Below, one piece after another: positions 8,240 to 17,249 of a DNA stretch of 64,000 nucleotides; position 1 is the stretch's first letter, and each line of letters starts with the position of its first letter. A program made the translations under genes and the position numbers. The DNA is taken from NCBI RefSeq assembly GCF_015074785.1, contig NZ_CP042464.1:124001-188000 (forward strand), written 5' to 3'. The notes beneath the pieces were generated by a model. It was not told the DNA's origin. It saw only the letters and a list, made by a program, of their open reading frames with translations, and made no database searches. This DNA comes from Segatella copri (lineage in GTDB: Bacteria > Bacteroidota > Bacteroidia > Bacteroidales > Bacteroidaceae).

Positions 8240-8625
8240 CCTTCGGCAAGGCAGAACTGACTGCCTCCTGCGCCTCTGTGATAGACTTCGGACTGGCATT
8301 CTTCCTCTCAGATATCATCGGCATTTATTACGGACTTGCCAATGCGCTGGGAGTGATAAGTGGCGGCATTACCAACTGCATACTGAATTACCGTTATGTG
8401 TTCGGCGATTCCAAGAGCAAGAAAAAGAGTGTCGCCTGGCGCTATTTTATCATCTGGGGCATCAGCTGGATGCTCAATTCGGGCGGCACTATCGCCCTGA
8501 CCGAATTTCTGAATGCGCACGAACATATTCAGCTGCATTATATGATTCCGAAGAGTATTGTATCTCTGCTGGTAGCGATATTCGTCAACTATCCCGGACA
8601 GAAGAAATTTGTTTTTAAGCAGTAA
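8212..8625 (+). CDS. GtrA family membrane protein
   Basis: A 137-residue protein with four membrane helices, of the GtrA/DPMS family, which helps move or present lipid-linked sugars (flippase-like or dolichol-phosphate-mannose-synthase-like subunit). The segment GLANALGVISGGITNCILNY near residues 40-60 followed by YVFGDSK is the family hallmark, and the C-terminus NYPGQKKFVFKQ is typical. The start at 8212 (MGKIKEELVTFGKAEL) is preferred over the upstream ATG at 8113, whose extra 33 residues lie wholly within the preceding gene. It ends the lipid operon, with a terminator 12 bp downstream. Confidence 0.85.
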   Translation: MGKIKEELVTFGKAELTASCASVIDFGLAFFLSDIIGIYYGLANALGVISGGITNCILNYRYVFGDSKSKKKSVAWRYFIIWGISWMLNSGGTIALTEFLNAHEHIQLHYMIPKSIVSLLVAIFVNYPGQKKFVFKQ

Positions 8626-8636
8626 TAACCATATCA

Positions 8637-8675
8637 GATGGGGGCAGTATTCAGTATGTGCCCTCATCTTTTTTT
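8637..8675 (+). terminator. Intrinsic terminator of the lipid operon
   Basis: GATGGGGGCA (8637-8646) pairs with TGCCCTCATC (8659-8668) with one bulge, followed by seven T residues. Confidence 0.8.
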
Positions 8676-8710
8676 GTATCCTGGCAGGTAATCTGTTGAC
8701 ATCGGGACAT

Positions 8711-8803
8711 AAAAAAAGAGTTTGGATTGTCTCCCGACATTCCAAACCCACACTTGTTTCTAACTAACTTATTATCAACTATTCATTACTTTTCAGGTTG
8801 CAA
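8711..8803 (-). ncRNA. Candidate small RNA (promoter plus terminator)
   Basis: On the minus strand TAATTTTGC (8818-8810) is a good -7 element, and about 60 nt downstream of the expected start lies a hairpin GTTTGGA (8747-8741)/TCCAAAC (8726-8720) followed by TCTTTTTTT. No reading frame longer than three codons is present (an ATG-AAT-AGT-TGA lies inside). The -33 element is weak. It sits between the lipid operon terminator and the LacI gene. Confidence 0.4.
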
Positions 8804-8850
8804 AATTACGAGTTTTTTTCTTATAAAATAATTTTTTTCAGAAAAATAAT

Positions 8851-8868
8851 AACGTAAACGTTTGCGTT
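8851..8868. promoter_or_regulatory. LacI-type operator overlapping the promoter of the regulator gene
   Basis: AACGTAAACGTTTGCGTT is an 18-bp near-perfect palindrome (16 of 18) with the AAACGTTT core favoured by LacI/CcpA-like regulators. It overlaps the -33 TTTG (8861-8864) of the promoter whose -7 is TATCTTTGC (8884-8892), so autorepression by the product of the next gene is likely. Confidence 0.65.
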
Positions 8869-8892
8869 TTCGAAAGAAATTGTTATCTTTGC
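8861..8892 (+). promoter_or_regulatory. Promoter of the LacI-type regulator gene
   Basis: TTTG (8861-8864) and TATCTTTGC (8884-8892) are 19 bases apart. Transcription would start near 8899, leaving both candidate start codons (8952 and 8982) in the transcript. Confidence 0.65.
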
Positions 8893-8981
8893 AGAGAATT
8901 CACTAACTTTGCTGTCGGAAAGACAAAATATGCAGAATATGTGAATACAAAATGTATATCGATAATAAGCATAAACTGAAT

Positions 8982-10004
8982 ATGAAACAACGAAGAACAT
9001 CTTTGAAAGACCTCGCCGACCGACTTGGCGTCAGCATAGCAACTGTATCTAGAGCCTTGCGAAACAGCCATGAAGTGGGTGAGGAGATGACTCAAAAGGT
9101 GAAAAGCCTTGCCAAGGAGCTCAATTATCGACCAAACCCCTTTGCACAGAGCCTCAGAAAAGAAGCACCTAGGGTGATTGGTGTAATTGTGCCAAACCTG
9201 GTGACTCATTATTATGCTGCCGTGCTGGATGGTATAGAAGATTATGCCGTAAGGAATGGTTATTCGGTGATCAGCGCCAATAGCCACGAGAATACAGAAC
9301 ACGAGAAGAGAGCGGTAGAAAACTTCCTGAATATGCATGTGGAAGGCATCATCGCCTGTCTGGCACAGGATACGGTCGACTATTCTCATTTCGAGCAGTT
9401 GCATAAGATGGGAGTTCCACTGGTGTTCTTTGCCCGTTGTTGCTTAGAAGATAAGTTCTCCCAGGTAGTAGGCAATGGTGATGTTGCAGCCCAGGAGGCT
9501 ACCCAGCATATGATAGATACCGGTTCGCGCCGCATCGCCTTCATCGGCGGTCCAAACCATCTTGATATGGTGCGCCGCAGAAAACACGGTTATCTGGAGG
9601 CTCTGAGAGAGAACCGCATCCCTATCGACCGTGACCTCGTAGTCTGCGACAGAATCGATTTCGATGTGGCCCGAAACGCTACCCTCCGTCTCCTCGAAAA
9701 GGAGGACAGACCTGATGCCATCCTCGCCTTTAACGATATTATCACCTATGCCGCCTTCGATGCTATCAAGGAAAAAGGGCTTCGCATACCAGAGGATGTT
9801 GCTATTATCGGTTTTACCGATGGTGATACTGCTGCCTTCGTTACGCCGAAACTCTCGGCTATCATGGACAAGGCGCACGAACAGGGAACCACAGCCTGCG
9901 ATCTTCTCATGAGAAGTATCAATGGTGATGAAAAAATCTACAAGAAAGTGGTACCGATGATACTGAAAATACGCGAAAGTTCTGAAAAAAACGACGTGAA
10001 ATAA
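8982..10004 (+). CDS. LacI family transcriptional regulator
   Basis: About 340 residues. The N-terminus MKQRRTSLKDLADRLGVSIA with TVSRALRNS is the LacI helix-turn-helix (residues 6-28), followed by the hinge helix LNYRPNPFAQSLRKE and a periplasmic-binding-protein-like ligand domain from about residue 58 (RVIGVIVPNLVTHYYAAVLD). Segments AFIGGPN and DAILAFNDIITYAAFDAIKE are the usual sugar-pocket regions. An in-frame ATG at 8952 would add 10 residues; 8982 is chosen because the HTH normally begins within six residues of the start. It probably controls the downstream glycan genes together with the hybrid two-component protein 38 bp downstream. Confidence 0.9.
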   Translation: MKQRRTSLKDLADRLGVSIATVSRALRNSHEVGEEMTQKVKSLAKELNYRPNPFAQSLRKEAPRVIGVIVPNLVTHYYAAVLDGIEDYAVRNGYSVISANSHENTEHEKRAVENFLNMHVEGIIACLAQDTVDYSHFEQLHKMGVPLVFFARCCLEDKFSQVVGNGDVAAQEATQHMIDTGSRRIAFIGGPNHLDMVRRRKHGYLEALRENRIPIDRDLVVCDRIDFDVARNATLRLLEKEDRPDAILAFNDIITYAAFDAIKEKGLRIPEDVAIIGFTDGDTAAFVTPKLSAIMDKAHEQGTTACDLLMRSINGDEKIYKKVVPMILKIRESSEKNDVK

Positions 10005-10042
10005 TTCCTATTTTCATAGAACTGTAAATTAAACCTACGATT

Positions 10043-13000
10043 ATGATGATTAAAAAACAAAACTACTTGAAACATGCCATCGTGCTATTTCTGCTCTTGC
10101 TGCTCATGCAGCCGGGTAGAGCATGTGCTGCCTATGAAAACGTAGAATTCAGCAGCCTCACCAATCATGATGGACTTACGAACAGTCAGGTGGGTGCTAT
10201 CCTCAAGGACACCAGAGGCTACATCTGGTTCGGTACCCAGTCGGGACTGTGCCGCTTTGATGGCTTCCGTATGAAAACTTTCTATTATAGCAACACTGAT
10301 GATAAGTCGCTGCCTAACAATTCGGTAGATGAACTTCAGCAAGACTATGATGGAAATATCTGGGTGCATACCTCTATGGGTTACAGCATCTATAAATATG
10401 ATGAAGAGCAGTTTGACCGCAAATCGGAAGAATGGCTCAAAAACATCCACGTGCAGGGACCTCCTTATAAACTCCTGATAGATAAGGATAAGAACATGTG
10501 GATAGCTGTCTACGGACAGGGACTCTACTATCATAATGCCAAAATCAAGAATACTTATCTTTTTAAATTTACCAAAAAGGCTCAGCCGGGCTGTCTGAAA
10601 GAGGGAAATATCAGTAAAATAACCGAGGTTGACGGCGATGCACTCATTACCTATGCTGATGGTACAATCTGCCGTGTCAACGGACAGAAACAGAAGGTTC
10701 TCTGGTACAATTCCTTCCTTGCCACCCATAAAGTAGCCGGTGATAATGGTGCCTATACTTTCTATGATGGTATAGGAGGTTTCTGGGTTTCAGTAAGCAA
10801 TGCCAATTATGTGTATCAGTCTAAGACCGGGAAATGGACCGATGCCCGTTCTTATCTTACAAACATGGGCATTGCTATTCCTTGCCCAACCCGTATTCTG
10901 ATGCGTGATATTGCCCGCGATAAGGCAGGCAATCTCTGGGTGGCTTCCGACCATAACGGTCTCTTCTTCGTTGATTTCAAACGCAAAATCTGCCGTCAAT
11001 ATGTTCATTCCGAAGCAAAGGGAAGTATCGTTGACAATTCCCTGCAGAAGGTTTATGTGGATGATGAGGGAGCTATCTGGGTAGGTAGTTACAAGAACGG
11101 CGTGGCTTATTATTCGCCTGACGCTCAGAAATTCACAACTATTCCGCTTGGTGATGTGTGTACAATCACGCAGGATCTGAATGGTAATCTCTGGTGCGGA
11201 ACCAATGATAGCGGTATTGTATGCTACAGTCCGCTTACAGGACAGAGTTGGCGATTCGGACAGGCTGAAACCGGTCTGGCTTCGGATATTATCGTCAGCA
11301 GCGTAACCATGAGTGATGGTACGATGTATTTCGGAACCTTCAATGGTGGACTTGCCCAATATAAAAACGGCAGATGGAAGAGTTTTCAGGCAGCTCCAGG
11401 CGGACTTGCCAATAACAGCGTCTGGTGTCTTGCTGAAGATCCGTATCATCGCCTGATTATCGGAACCTTGGGCTCAGGCTTCCAGATTTATAATCCTGAA
11501 AGTGGTAAGTTTACAACCTACAATATTCAGAACTCAGGCATATCCAGCGATTTTATCAACTCGCTCTTCCTGCCGAATAAAGATGAAATTCTGATAGGTC
11601 ATTCGCAGAACTATTCTATCTTTAATTTCGGAACCCGAAAGGTAACCAATGTGAATACAACCAAGGACGGACAGCCTTTCCCTAGTCCTTCCCTGAATTA
11701 CATGATGAAGGATAGCCGAGGCATCTTGTGGATGGCTTCGCCTGCGGGCGTCACCATGTATGATGAGGCTTCAGGACAGTTGGAGTCAATCAATGACCTC
11801 AATGGTACGCAGGGTACGGTAGGTTGTATGGTGCTCGAAGATAAGCAGCATAACATCTGGCTGGTTTCTGAATTTATCGTTACCCGTGTTACGCTGACCA
11901 AGAACAATCAGGGCAAATGGGACATTACGATGATTAGTTTCACTTCGCTCGATGGCTTGCAGAGCCGCCAGTTTAACCAGCGTTCTGCCTGTCTGATGAG
12001 AAATGGAGCCATCGCCATCGGCGGTCAGGATGGTATTAATATCATCAATCCTGCCAAGATCCTTCCTGCCCAGAAACATGCAAAAGTCTTGTTTAGCGGT
12101 TTAGTACTCTTCGATCATCCGCTGAAGGCAGGTGAGGAGTTTGAAGGAAGAGTGCCTCTGGCTAAATCGCTTGATACAAACCCAGAACTGGATCTCAGCT
12201 ATAAGGATAAGGCGTTTACCATACAGCTGGCTTCCGACCAGGTAAGTATTCCGGCACGTTGCCGTTTCCTCTATCGCATGAAGGGACTTGATGACAAATG
12301 GATGCTGACACCTGAGGGACGTCCGGAGGCTACCTTTACCAATCTCTCTTCAGGCAGCTATGTTCTGGAGGCAAAGGTGGTGAATGCTGATGGTAGTGTG
12401 AGCGATGAGGTGAACACGCTGAAGATTCATATTCACCCGCCTTTCTATCTCTCTATATGGGCGTTCATCGTATATATTATATTAATAGGTGTAGCTTTCT
12501 ATCTCTATCGTAAACGCATGCTCGAAAAGCAGCGTGTTAAATTCGAACTCCAGAGCAAGGAAGACAGTATCAAGAAGACCAAGGAGTTGAACGAACTCAA
12601 ACTCAACTTCTTCACCAATGTGAGTCATGAACTCCGTACTCCGCTCACCCTGATTATCTCGCCGCTGGTTAGTATGATCAGAGAAGAAAGAGATGAAAGT
12701 AAACGCAGAAAGCTGGAGATGATTCATCGCAATGCTACCCGTTTGCTCAATCTGGTAAATCAGATTCTCGACTTCCGCAAGATAGACCAGAACAAGGAAA
12801 AACTTACCCTGTCGCATATCGACATTGTGAGCTTCGTTGACAATATCTGTACTTCGTTCCGTACTTTGGCAAACAGCAAAGTAACGCTTGCCTTCGATTC
12901 TACGGTGCCTAGTCTGCAGATGTCGTTTGATGCTGATAAGGTAGGAAAGATCGTGAACAACCTCCTGAGCAATGCCTATAAGTTTACGCCAGATGGAGGA

Positions 13001-14179
13001 TTTATCACCGTTTCTCTGAGTGTTGCACTCCGCCAGCGTGTAGGAGATAAGGATTCGGATATGCTCCGCATCTCAGTATCAGATACTGGCAAGGGCATCA
13101 GCGATAAGGAGAAGGAACATGTATTCGAGCGTTTCTATCAGGTTAATGGCACTGAAATGCAGCCGCAGGGCGGTAGCGGAATAGGTTTGAACCTGGTAAA
13201 GAAGTTTGCCGAACTGCATGGCGGTAAGGTAGATGTTACAGATAATCCAAGCGGAGGAACCATCTTTATGGTAGACCTTCCGATAGAGAGCAGTACCACC
13301 TCCAATTCTACGGCACATCTCGGTTCCTTGCGAGCAGCACCTATCATAACCACGGTGCATCAGGCTACTGATGAGGATCCGGATGCAGGTAAGAACGTTC
13401 TCTACGGAATGAGTAAACATGCGCATCAGCCTGGAGAATCGATGATCAAGAAGCCGGTAGTGCTCCTCGTTGACGACAGTGAGGACTTCCGTGAGTTTAT
13501 GAACGAAGTATTGACAGACTATACGGTTGTTGAGGCTGTCAATGGTCAGGATGCCTGGAACAAGATCATCGACCGTCGTCCTGACATCATCCTGAGCGAT
13601 GTGATGATGCCTGTGATGGATGGTAACGAACTCTGCCGGATGTGTAAGGACAATGACGAAACAACAGCCATACCTTTCATCATGCTCTCAGCCCGTATGG
13701 GAGATGAGCAACGCAAGGAAAGTCTGAAGTGTGGTGCTGACGAGTATATTGCCAAACCATTCGATATTGATATGTTGAATCTCTGTATTCTGAACCTCTT
13801 GAAGAAACGCAAGAATGTGAGCACAGATTATGTAATAACAGAGGCTGACCGCAAATTTATTGATGAGGTGAATGCTTATATCCGCGACAATATGAGCAAT
13901 CCTGAAACATCGGTAGAATCGCTCAGTACTCATCTTAGCATTTCACGCGTACAATTATATAAACGCATGATTTCGCTGACGGGTATTACACCTTCTGAGT
14001 ATCTCAGAACCAAGCGTATCAAATTTGCAGAGCATCTGCTGCGCTCGGGCGACTTGAACATCAGTGAAATAGCCTATAAGGTGGGATTCAATAATCCGCG
14101 TTATTTCACTAAATACTTCCAAGACGCGTATGGCGTTACGCCGTCTCAATATCGTAAGAATCTGTCAGAATCAGAGTAG
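10043..14179 (+). CDS. Hybrid two-component system regulator (HTCS)
   Basis: A 1378-residue one-protein two-component system that senses a carbohydrate in the periplasm and activates genes in the cytoplasm. After a signal segment (residues about 8-27) come two seven-bladed Reg_prop propellers (repeats such as DTRGYIWFGTQSGLCRFDG, DKAGNLWVASDHNGLFF), a Y_Y_Y domain about 700-790, one membrane helix near 805-825, a histidine kinase with His862 in NVSHELRTPLTLIISPL, ATP-binding boxes NNLLSNAYKFTPDGG and DTGKGISD, a receiver with Asp1186 in ILSDVMMPVMDG, and a C-terminal AraC-type HTH ending ARYFT-like PRYFTKYFQDAYGVTPSQYR. It lies between LacI and GH31/GH2 genes, which it presumably controls. 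Confidence 0.95.
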   Translation: MMIKKQNYLKHAIVLFLLLLLMQPGRACAAYENVEFSSLTNHDGLTNSQVGAILKDTRGYIWFGTQSGLCRFDGFRMKTFYYSNTDDKSLPNNSVDELQQDYDGNIWVHTSMGYSIYKYDEEQFDRKSEEWLKNIHVQGPPYKLLIDKDKNMWIAVYGQGLYYHNAKIKNTYLFKFTKKAQPGCLKEGNISKITEVDGDALITYADGTICRVNGQKQKVLWYNSFLATHKVAGDNGAYTFYDGIGGFWVSVSNANYVYQSKTGKWTDARSYLTNMGIAIPCPTRILMRDIARDKAGNLWVASDHNGLFFVDFKRKICRQYVHSEAKGSIVDNSLQKVYVDDEGAIWVGSYKNGVAYYSPDAQKFTTIPLGDVCTITQDLNGNLWCGTNDSGIVCYSPLTGQSWRFGQAETGLASDIIVSSVTMSDGTMYFGTFNGGLAQYKNGRWKSFQAAPGGLANNSVWCLAEDPYHRLIIGTLGSGFQIYNPESGKFTTYNIQNSGISSDFINSLFLPNKDEILIGHSQNYSIFNFGTRKVTNVNTTKDGQPFPSPSLNYMMKDSRGILWMASPAGVTMYDEASGQLESINDLNGTQGTVGCMVLEDKQHNIWLVSEFIVTRVTLTKNNQGKWDITMISFTSLDGLQSRQFNQRSACLMRNGAIAIGGQDGINIINPAKILPAQKHAKVLFSGLVLFDHPLKAGEEFEGRVPLAKSLDTNPELDLSYKDKAFTIQLASDQVSIPARCRFLYRMKGLDDKWMLTPEGRPEATFTNLSSGSYVLEAKVVNADGSVSDEVNTLKIHIHPPFYLSIWAFIVYIILIGVAFYLYRKRMLEKQRVKFELQSKEDSIKKTKELNELKLNFFTNVSHELRTPLTLIISPLVSMIREERDESKRRKLEMIHRNATRLLNLVNQILDFRKIDQNKEKLTLSHIDIVSFVDNICTSFRTLANSKVTLAFDSTVPSLQMSFDADKVGKIVNNLLSNAYKFTPDGGFITVSLSVALRQRVGDKDSDMLRISVSDTGKGISDKEKEHVFERFYQVNGTEMQPQGGSGIGLNLVKKFAELHGGKVDVTDNPSGGTIFMVDLPIESSTTSNSTAHLGSLRAAPIITTVHQATDEDPDAGKNVLYGMSKHAHQPGESMIKKPVVLLVDDSEDFREFMNEVLTDYTVVEAVNGQDAWNKIIDRRPDIILSDVMMPVMDGNELCRMCKDNDETTAIPFIMLSARMGDEQRKESLKCGADEYIAKPFDIDMLNLCILNLLKKRKNVSTDYVITEADRKFIDEVNAYIRDNMSNPETSVESLSTHLSISRVQLYKRMISLTGITPSEYLRTKRIKFAEHLLRSGDLNISEIAYKVGFNNPRYFTKYFQDAYGVTPSQYRKNLSESE

Positions 14180-14228
14180 TTTACGCATCTGATTAACATT
14201 TTATACACATACAGATAACATTTGCGCA

Positions 14229-14259
14229 CAAAGATACGGGAATTTTCTCGTATCTTTGC
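14229..14259. promoter_or_regulatory. Symmetric promoter region upstream of the GH31 gene
   Basis: CAAAGATACG (14229-14238) and CGTATCTTTG (14249-14258) are a perfect 10-bp inverted repeat. The right arm is the -7 element TATCTTTGC (14251-14259) for the GH31/GH2 operon; the left arm is an equivalent element on the minus strand. No good TTG lies at -33 for the forward promoter, which suits an activator-dependent promoter; the repeat itself may also be bound. Confidence 0.55.
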
Positions 14260-14293
14260 CGCAGATTTTTAAACTTTCCTTTAAACGTATAAA

Positions 14294-17248
14294 ATGAGAC
14301 TAACTAAAACATTATTGATTTCAGCAGTGCTGCTGATGAGTGCCACAGGCATGCAGGCAGCCGGTTTCAACCAGAATGGTAATTATCTCACTGTTCAGTT
14401 GAAGCAACACCAGAATTTTGGTCCTAGTCAGATTCGCCTCCAGGTGGTGAGCGATAAGATTATCCGTGTTCAGGCTACAGCCGAACAGAGTTTCCGTAAT
14501 AAACAGAGTCTGATTATTGTGCCTCAAAACAGCAAGGCAAAGTATAAGGTGGAAGAGCAGGGAGACAATCTCATCATTACCACTGCAGCTATGCGTGCTG
14601 TCATGAATGAGGCTACGGGTCAGATTACCTTCTATGACCTGAAAGACAAAGTCCTTCTCAACGAGGTTGCACAGGGCGGAAAGACTTTCAAGCCGTTCAC
14701 TGTGCCTGACCGTGAAATCGGTGTAGACATTGCCAAGGTTCCTGAAGCACAGAAGCACGGATGGTCATGGCGTGCGCTCTTCAACTCTCCTGATAACGAG
14801 GCGTTCTATGGTCTCGGTCAGCATCAGAGTGAGGAACTCAACATGAAGGGCAAGAACGAAGACCTCTTCCAGTATAATACTAAGGTGAGTGTGCCTTTCG
14901 TCATCTCTAATAAAAACTACGGCATTCTCTGGGATTCTTATTCTTATTGCCGTTGGGGTAATCCGGAAGATTATCTCCAGCTCAACCGTGCCTTCAAACT
15001 CTATGATAAGGATGGAAAGGAAGGTCAGCTGACAGGTACTTATGTAGACAAGAACGGTAAGAAGATTGTCCGAGGCGAAGATAGCATTTACTTTGAGTAT
15101 GCAATGCCTGAGACTTCTGAGGTTTGCAACAAGACAGATAATGGCGGCATTCAGAACCTGCCAAAGGGTTTTGCGCTGAATGGTTCCAAGGTGGTGTACG
15201 AGGGTTATGTAGAGGCTCCAACCAACAGCTTCTATCAGTTTATCCTCTACTATGCCGGCTATATGAAGATTTATATCGATGGCAAACTGGTTGTGCCTGA
15301 GCGCTGGCGTACAGCATGGAATCCGAACTCTTATAAGTTTGAAACTCCTATCAAGAAGGGCGTAAAGACTCCTATCCGCATCGAGTGGCAGCCAGATGGT
15401 GATGTTTCTTACTGCGGTCTTCGCGTAGCAGCTCCTCGTTCTGAGGCAGAGAAGAACCAGTTGAGCATCTGGAGCGAAATGTCTCCTGACATGGATTACT
15501 ACTTCATCGCCGGTCAGAATCTCGATGAGGTGATTTCCGGTTACCGTACGCTTACCGGCAAGGCTTCGCTTTATCCTAAGTGGACCCTCGGTTTCTGGCA
15601 GAGCCGTGAGCGCTATCAGAGCAGCAAGGACATTGAGGACAACCTGAAGAAGTTCCGCGACCTGCATATTCCTGTAGACAATATCGTTCAGGACTGGAAC
15701 TATTGGAAGCTGGATTCATGGGGAAGTCATGAGTTTGAGGCTGCTCGCTATCCAAACCCACAGGCGATGCTCGACAGCGTACATGCGATGAACGGAAGAT
15801 TCATGATTTCCGTATGGCCTAAGTTCTACGATACAGTCAAGAACTATAAGGAACTCGATAGCAAGGGCTGGATGTATCATCAGGCTATCAAGGATGATAT
15901 TCACGACTGGCTCGGCTTCCGCGGTTCATTCTATGATGCCTATTCTGACGGTGCCCGCAAGATGTTCTGGCGCCAGATGGACGAGAATCTTTATACCAAG
16001 TATAAGTTCGGAATCGATGCATGGTGGATGGATGCATCAGAACCAAACGTTCGCGACTGTACCCCGATGTGGTACCGCAAGGCCCTTTCAGGTCCTACTG
16101 CCCTCGGTACATCAACCGAATATTTCAATGCTTACAGCATCGTGAATGCTGATGCTATCTATAACGGACAGCGCAGCGTGAACCCTAACCAGCGTGTCTT
16201 CCTCCTGACCCGTTCGGGCTTTGCAGGTGAGCAGCGCTACAGTACGGCTACCTGGTCTGGCGACATTGCTACCCGTTGGGAAGATATGCGCGCCCAGATG
16301 ACAGCAGGTTTGAACTATTCTATGGCAGGTCTTCCTTTCTGGGGAATGGACCAGGGCGGTTTCTGTGTAGAAAACCGTTATGTGGCTGCCCAGCAGGAAT
16401 TTGATAAGACTGGTAAGGAGAATGCTGACTTGAAGGAATGGCGCGAGTTGCAGGCGCGTTGGAACCAGTTCGGTTGCTTCGTACCTCTTTATCGTACTCA
16501 TGGTCAGTGGCCTACCCGTGAGGTCTGGAACATTGCTCCGGCAGATCATCCGGCTTATAAGACCATCGTGGCTTACGATAAACTCCGTTACCGTCTGATG
16601 CCTTACCTCTACAGTATGGCGGGTATGGTTCACTTCAAGGACTATACGATGATGCGTGGATTGGTAATGGACTTCAACGGCGATGACAATGTTTACGACA
16701 TCAAAGACCAGTGGATGTTCGGTCCTGCTCTCATGGCTTGTCCTGTAGGCGAGTATCAGAAGTACAGCCGCAATGTTTATCTTCCTAAGCAGAAGGGCTG
16801 GTATGATTTCTATACAGGTAAGCACTATGCCGGTGGACAGACAATCGTTGCCGATGCGCCTTTCGATAAGATTCCAGTCTTTGTTCCAGAGGGTTCTATT
16901 CTTCCTGTGGGTCCAGAGATGGAGTGGAGCGATCAGAAAAAGGCTGAGCTCATCGATCTCTATGTCTATGCAGGCAAGGACGGTTCTTATACACTCTATG
17001 AGGATGAGGGAACCAACTACAACTACGAGAAGGGTAAGTATGCTATGATAGACTTCAAGTATAATGATGCTCAGAAGACCGTTACTATCGCTGCCCGTAA
17101 GGGTGCTTTTGATGGTATGTTACAGAAGCGTCGCTTCAATATCGTACTTGTTTGTGATAAAAACCAGCAGGGTATCAGCCTCGCCAAGGCGCCTAAGGGC
17201 AAGATGGTGAAGTATGCTGGTAAGGCAGTTACTGTAAAACTGAAGTAA
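14294..17248 (+). CDS. GH31 alpha-glycosidase with PA14 insert (alpha-xylosidase-like)
   Basis: A 984-residue secreted enzyme (signal peptide 1-22, ending MQAAG). Glycoside hydrolase family 31 retaining catalysis is supported by nucleophile Asp580 in GIDAWWMDASEPNV and acid/base Asp657 in TATWSGDIATRWEDM. A PA14 carbohydrate-binding insert occupies about residues 290-390 (VVYEGYVEAPTNSFYQFIL ... GDVSYCGLRV). PA14-containing GH31 enzymes in Bacteroidetes include the alpha-xylosidase of xyloglucan loci, which removes xylose from the non-reducing end of xyloglucan oligosaccharides. The following GH2 gene starts one base after its stop, so both are one operon. Alpha-glucosidase activity is the alternative. 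Confidence 0.9.
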   Translation: MRLTKTLLISAVLLMSATGMQAAGFNQNGNYLTVQLKQHQNFGPSQIRLQVVSDKIIRVQATAEQSFRNKQSLIIVPQNSKAKYKVEEQGDNLIITTAAMRAVMNEATGQITFYDLKDKVLLNEVAQGGKTFKPFTVPDREIGVDIAKVPEAQKHGWSWRALFNSPDNEAFYGLGQHQSEELNMKGKNEDLFQYNTKVSVPFVISNKNYGILWDSYSYCRWGNPEDYLQLNRAFKLYDKDGKEGQLTGTYVDKNGKKIVRGEDSIYFEYAMPETSEVCNKTDNGGIQNLPKGFALNGSKVVYEGYVEAPTNSFYQFILYYAGYMKIYIDGKLVVPERWRTAWNPNSYKFETPIKKGVKTPIRIEWQPDGDVSYCGLRVAAPRSEAEKNQLSIWSEMSPDMDYYFIAGQNLDEVISGYRTLTGKASLYPKWTLGFWQSRERYQSSKDIEDNLKKFRDLHIPVDNIVQDWNYWKLDSWGSHEFEAARYPNPQAMLDSVHAMNGRFMISVWPKFYDTVKNYKELDSKGWMYHQAIKDDIHDWLGFRGSFYDAYSDGARKMFWRQMDENLYTKYKFGIDAWWMDASEPNVRDCTPMWYRKALSGPTALGTSTEYFNAYSIVNADAIYNGQRSVNPNQRVFLLTRSGFAGEQRYSTATWSGDIATRWEDMRAQMTAGLNYSMAGLPFWGMDQGGFCVENRYVAAQQEFDKTGKENADLKEWRELQARWNQFGCFVPLYRTHGQWPTREVWNIAPADHPAYKTIVAYDKLRYRLMPYLYSMAGMVHFKDYTMMRGLVMDFNGDDNVYDIKDQWMFGPALMACPVGEYQKYSRNVYLPKQKGWYDFYTGKHYAGGQTIVADAPFDKIPVFVPEGSILPVGPEMEWSDQKKAELIDLYVYAGKDGSYTLYEDEGTNYNYEKGKYAMIDFKYNDAQKTVTIAARKGAFDGMLQKRRFNIVLVCDKNQQGISLAKAPKGKMVKYAGKAVTVKLK

Positions 17249-17249
17249 T

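Noticed and set aside
14765..15667. 300-codon open frame antisense to the GH31 gene
   Set aside because: The GH31 gene has both catalytic motifs in the other strand; the antisense frame shows no domain.
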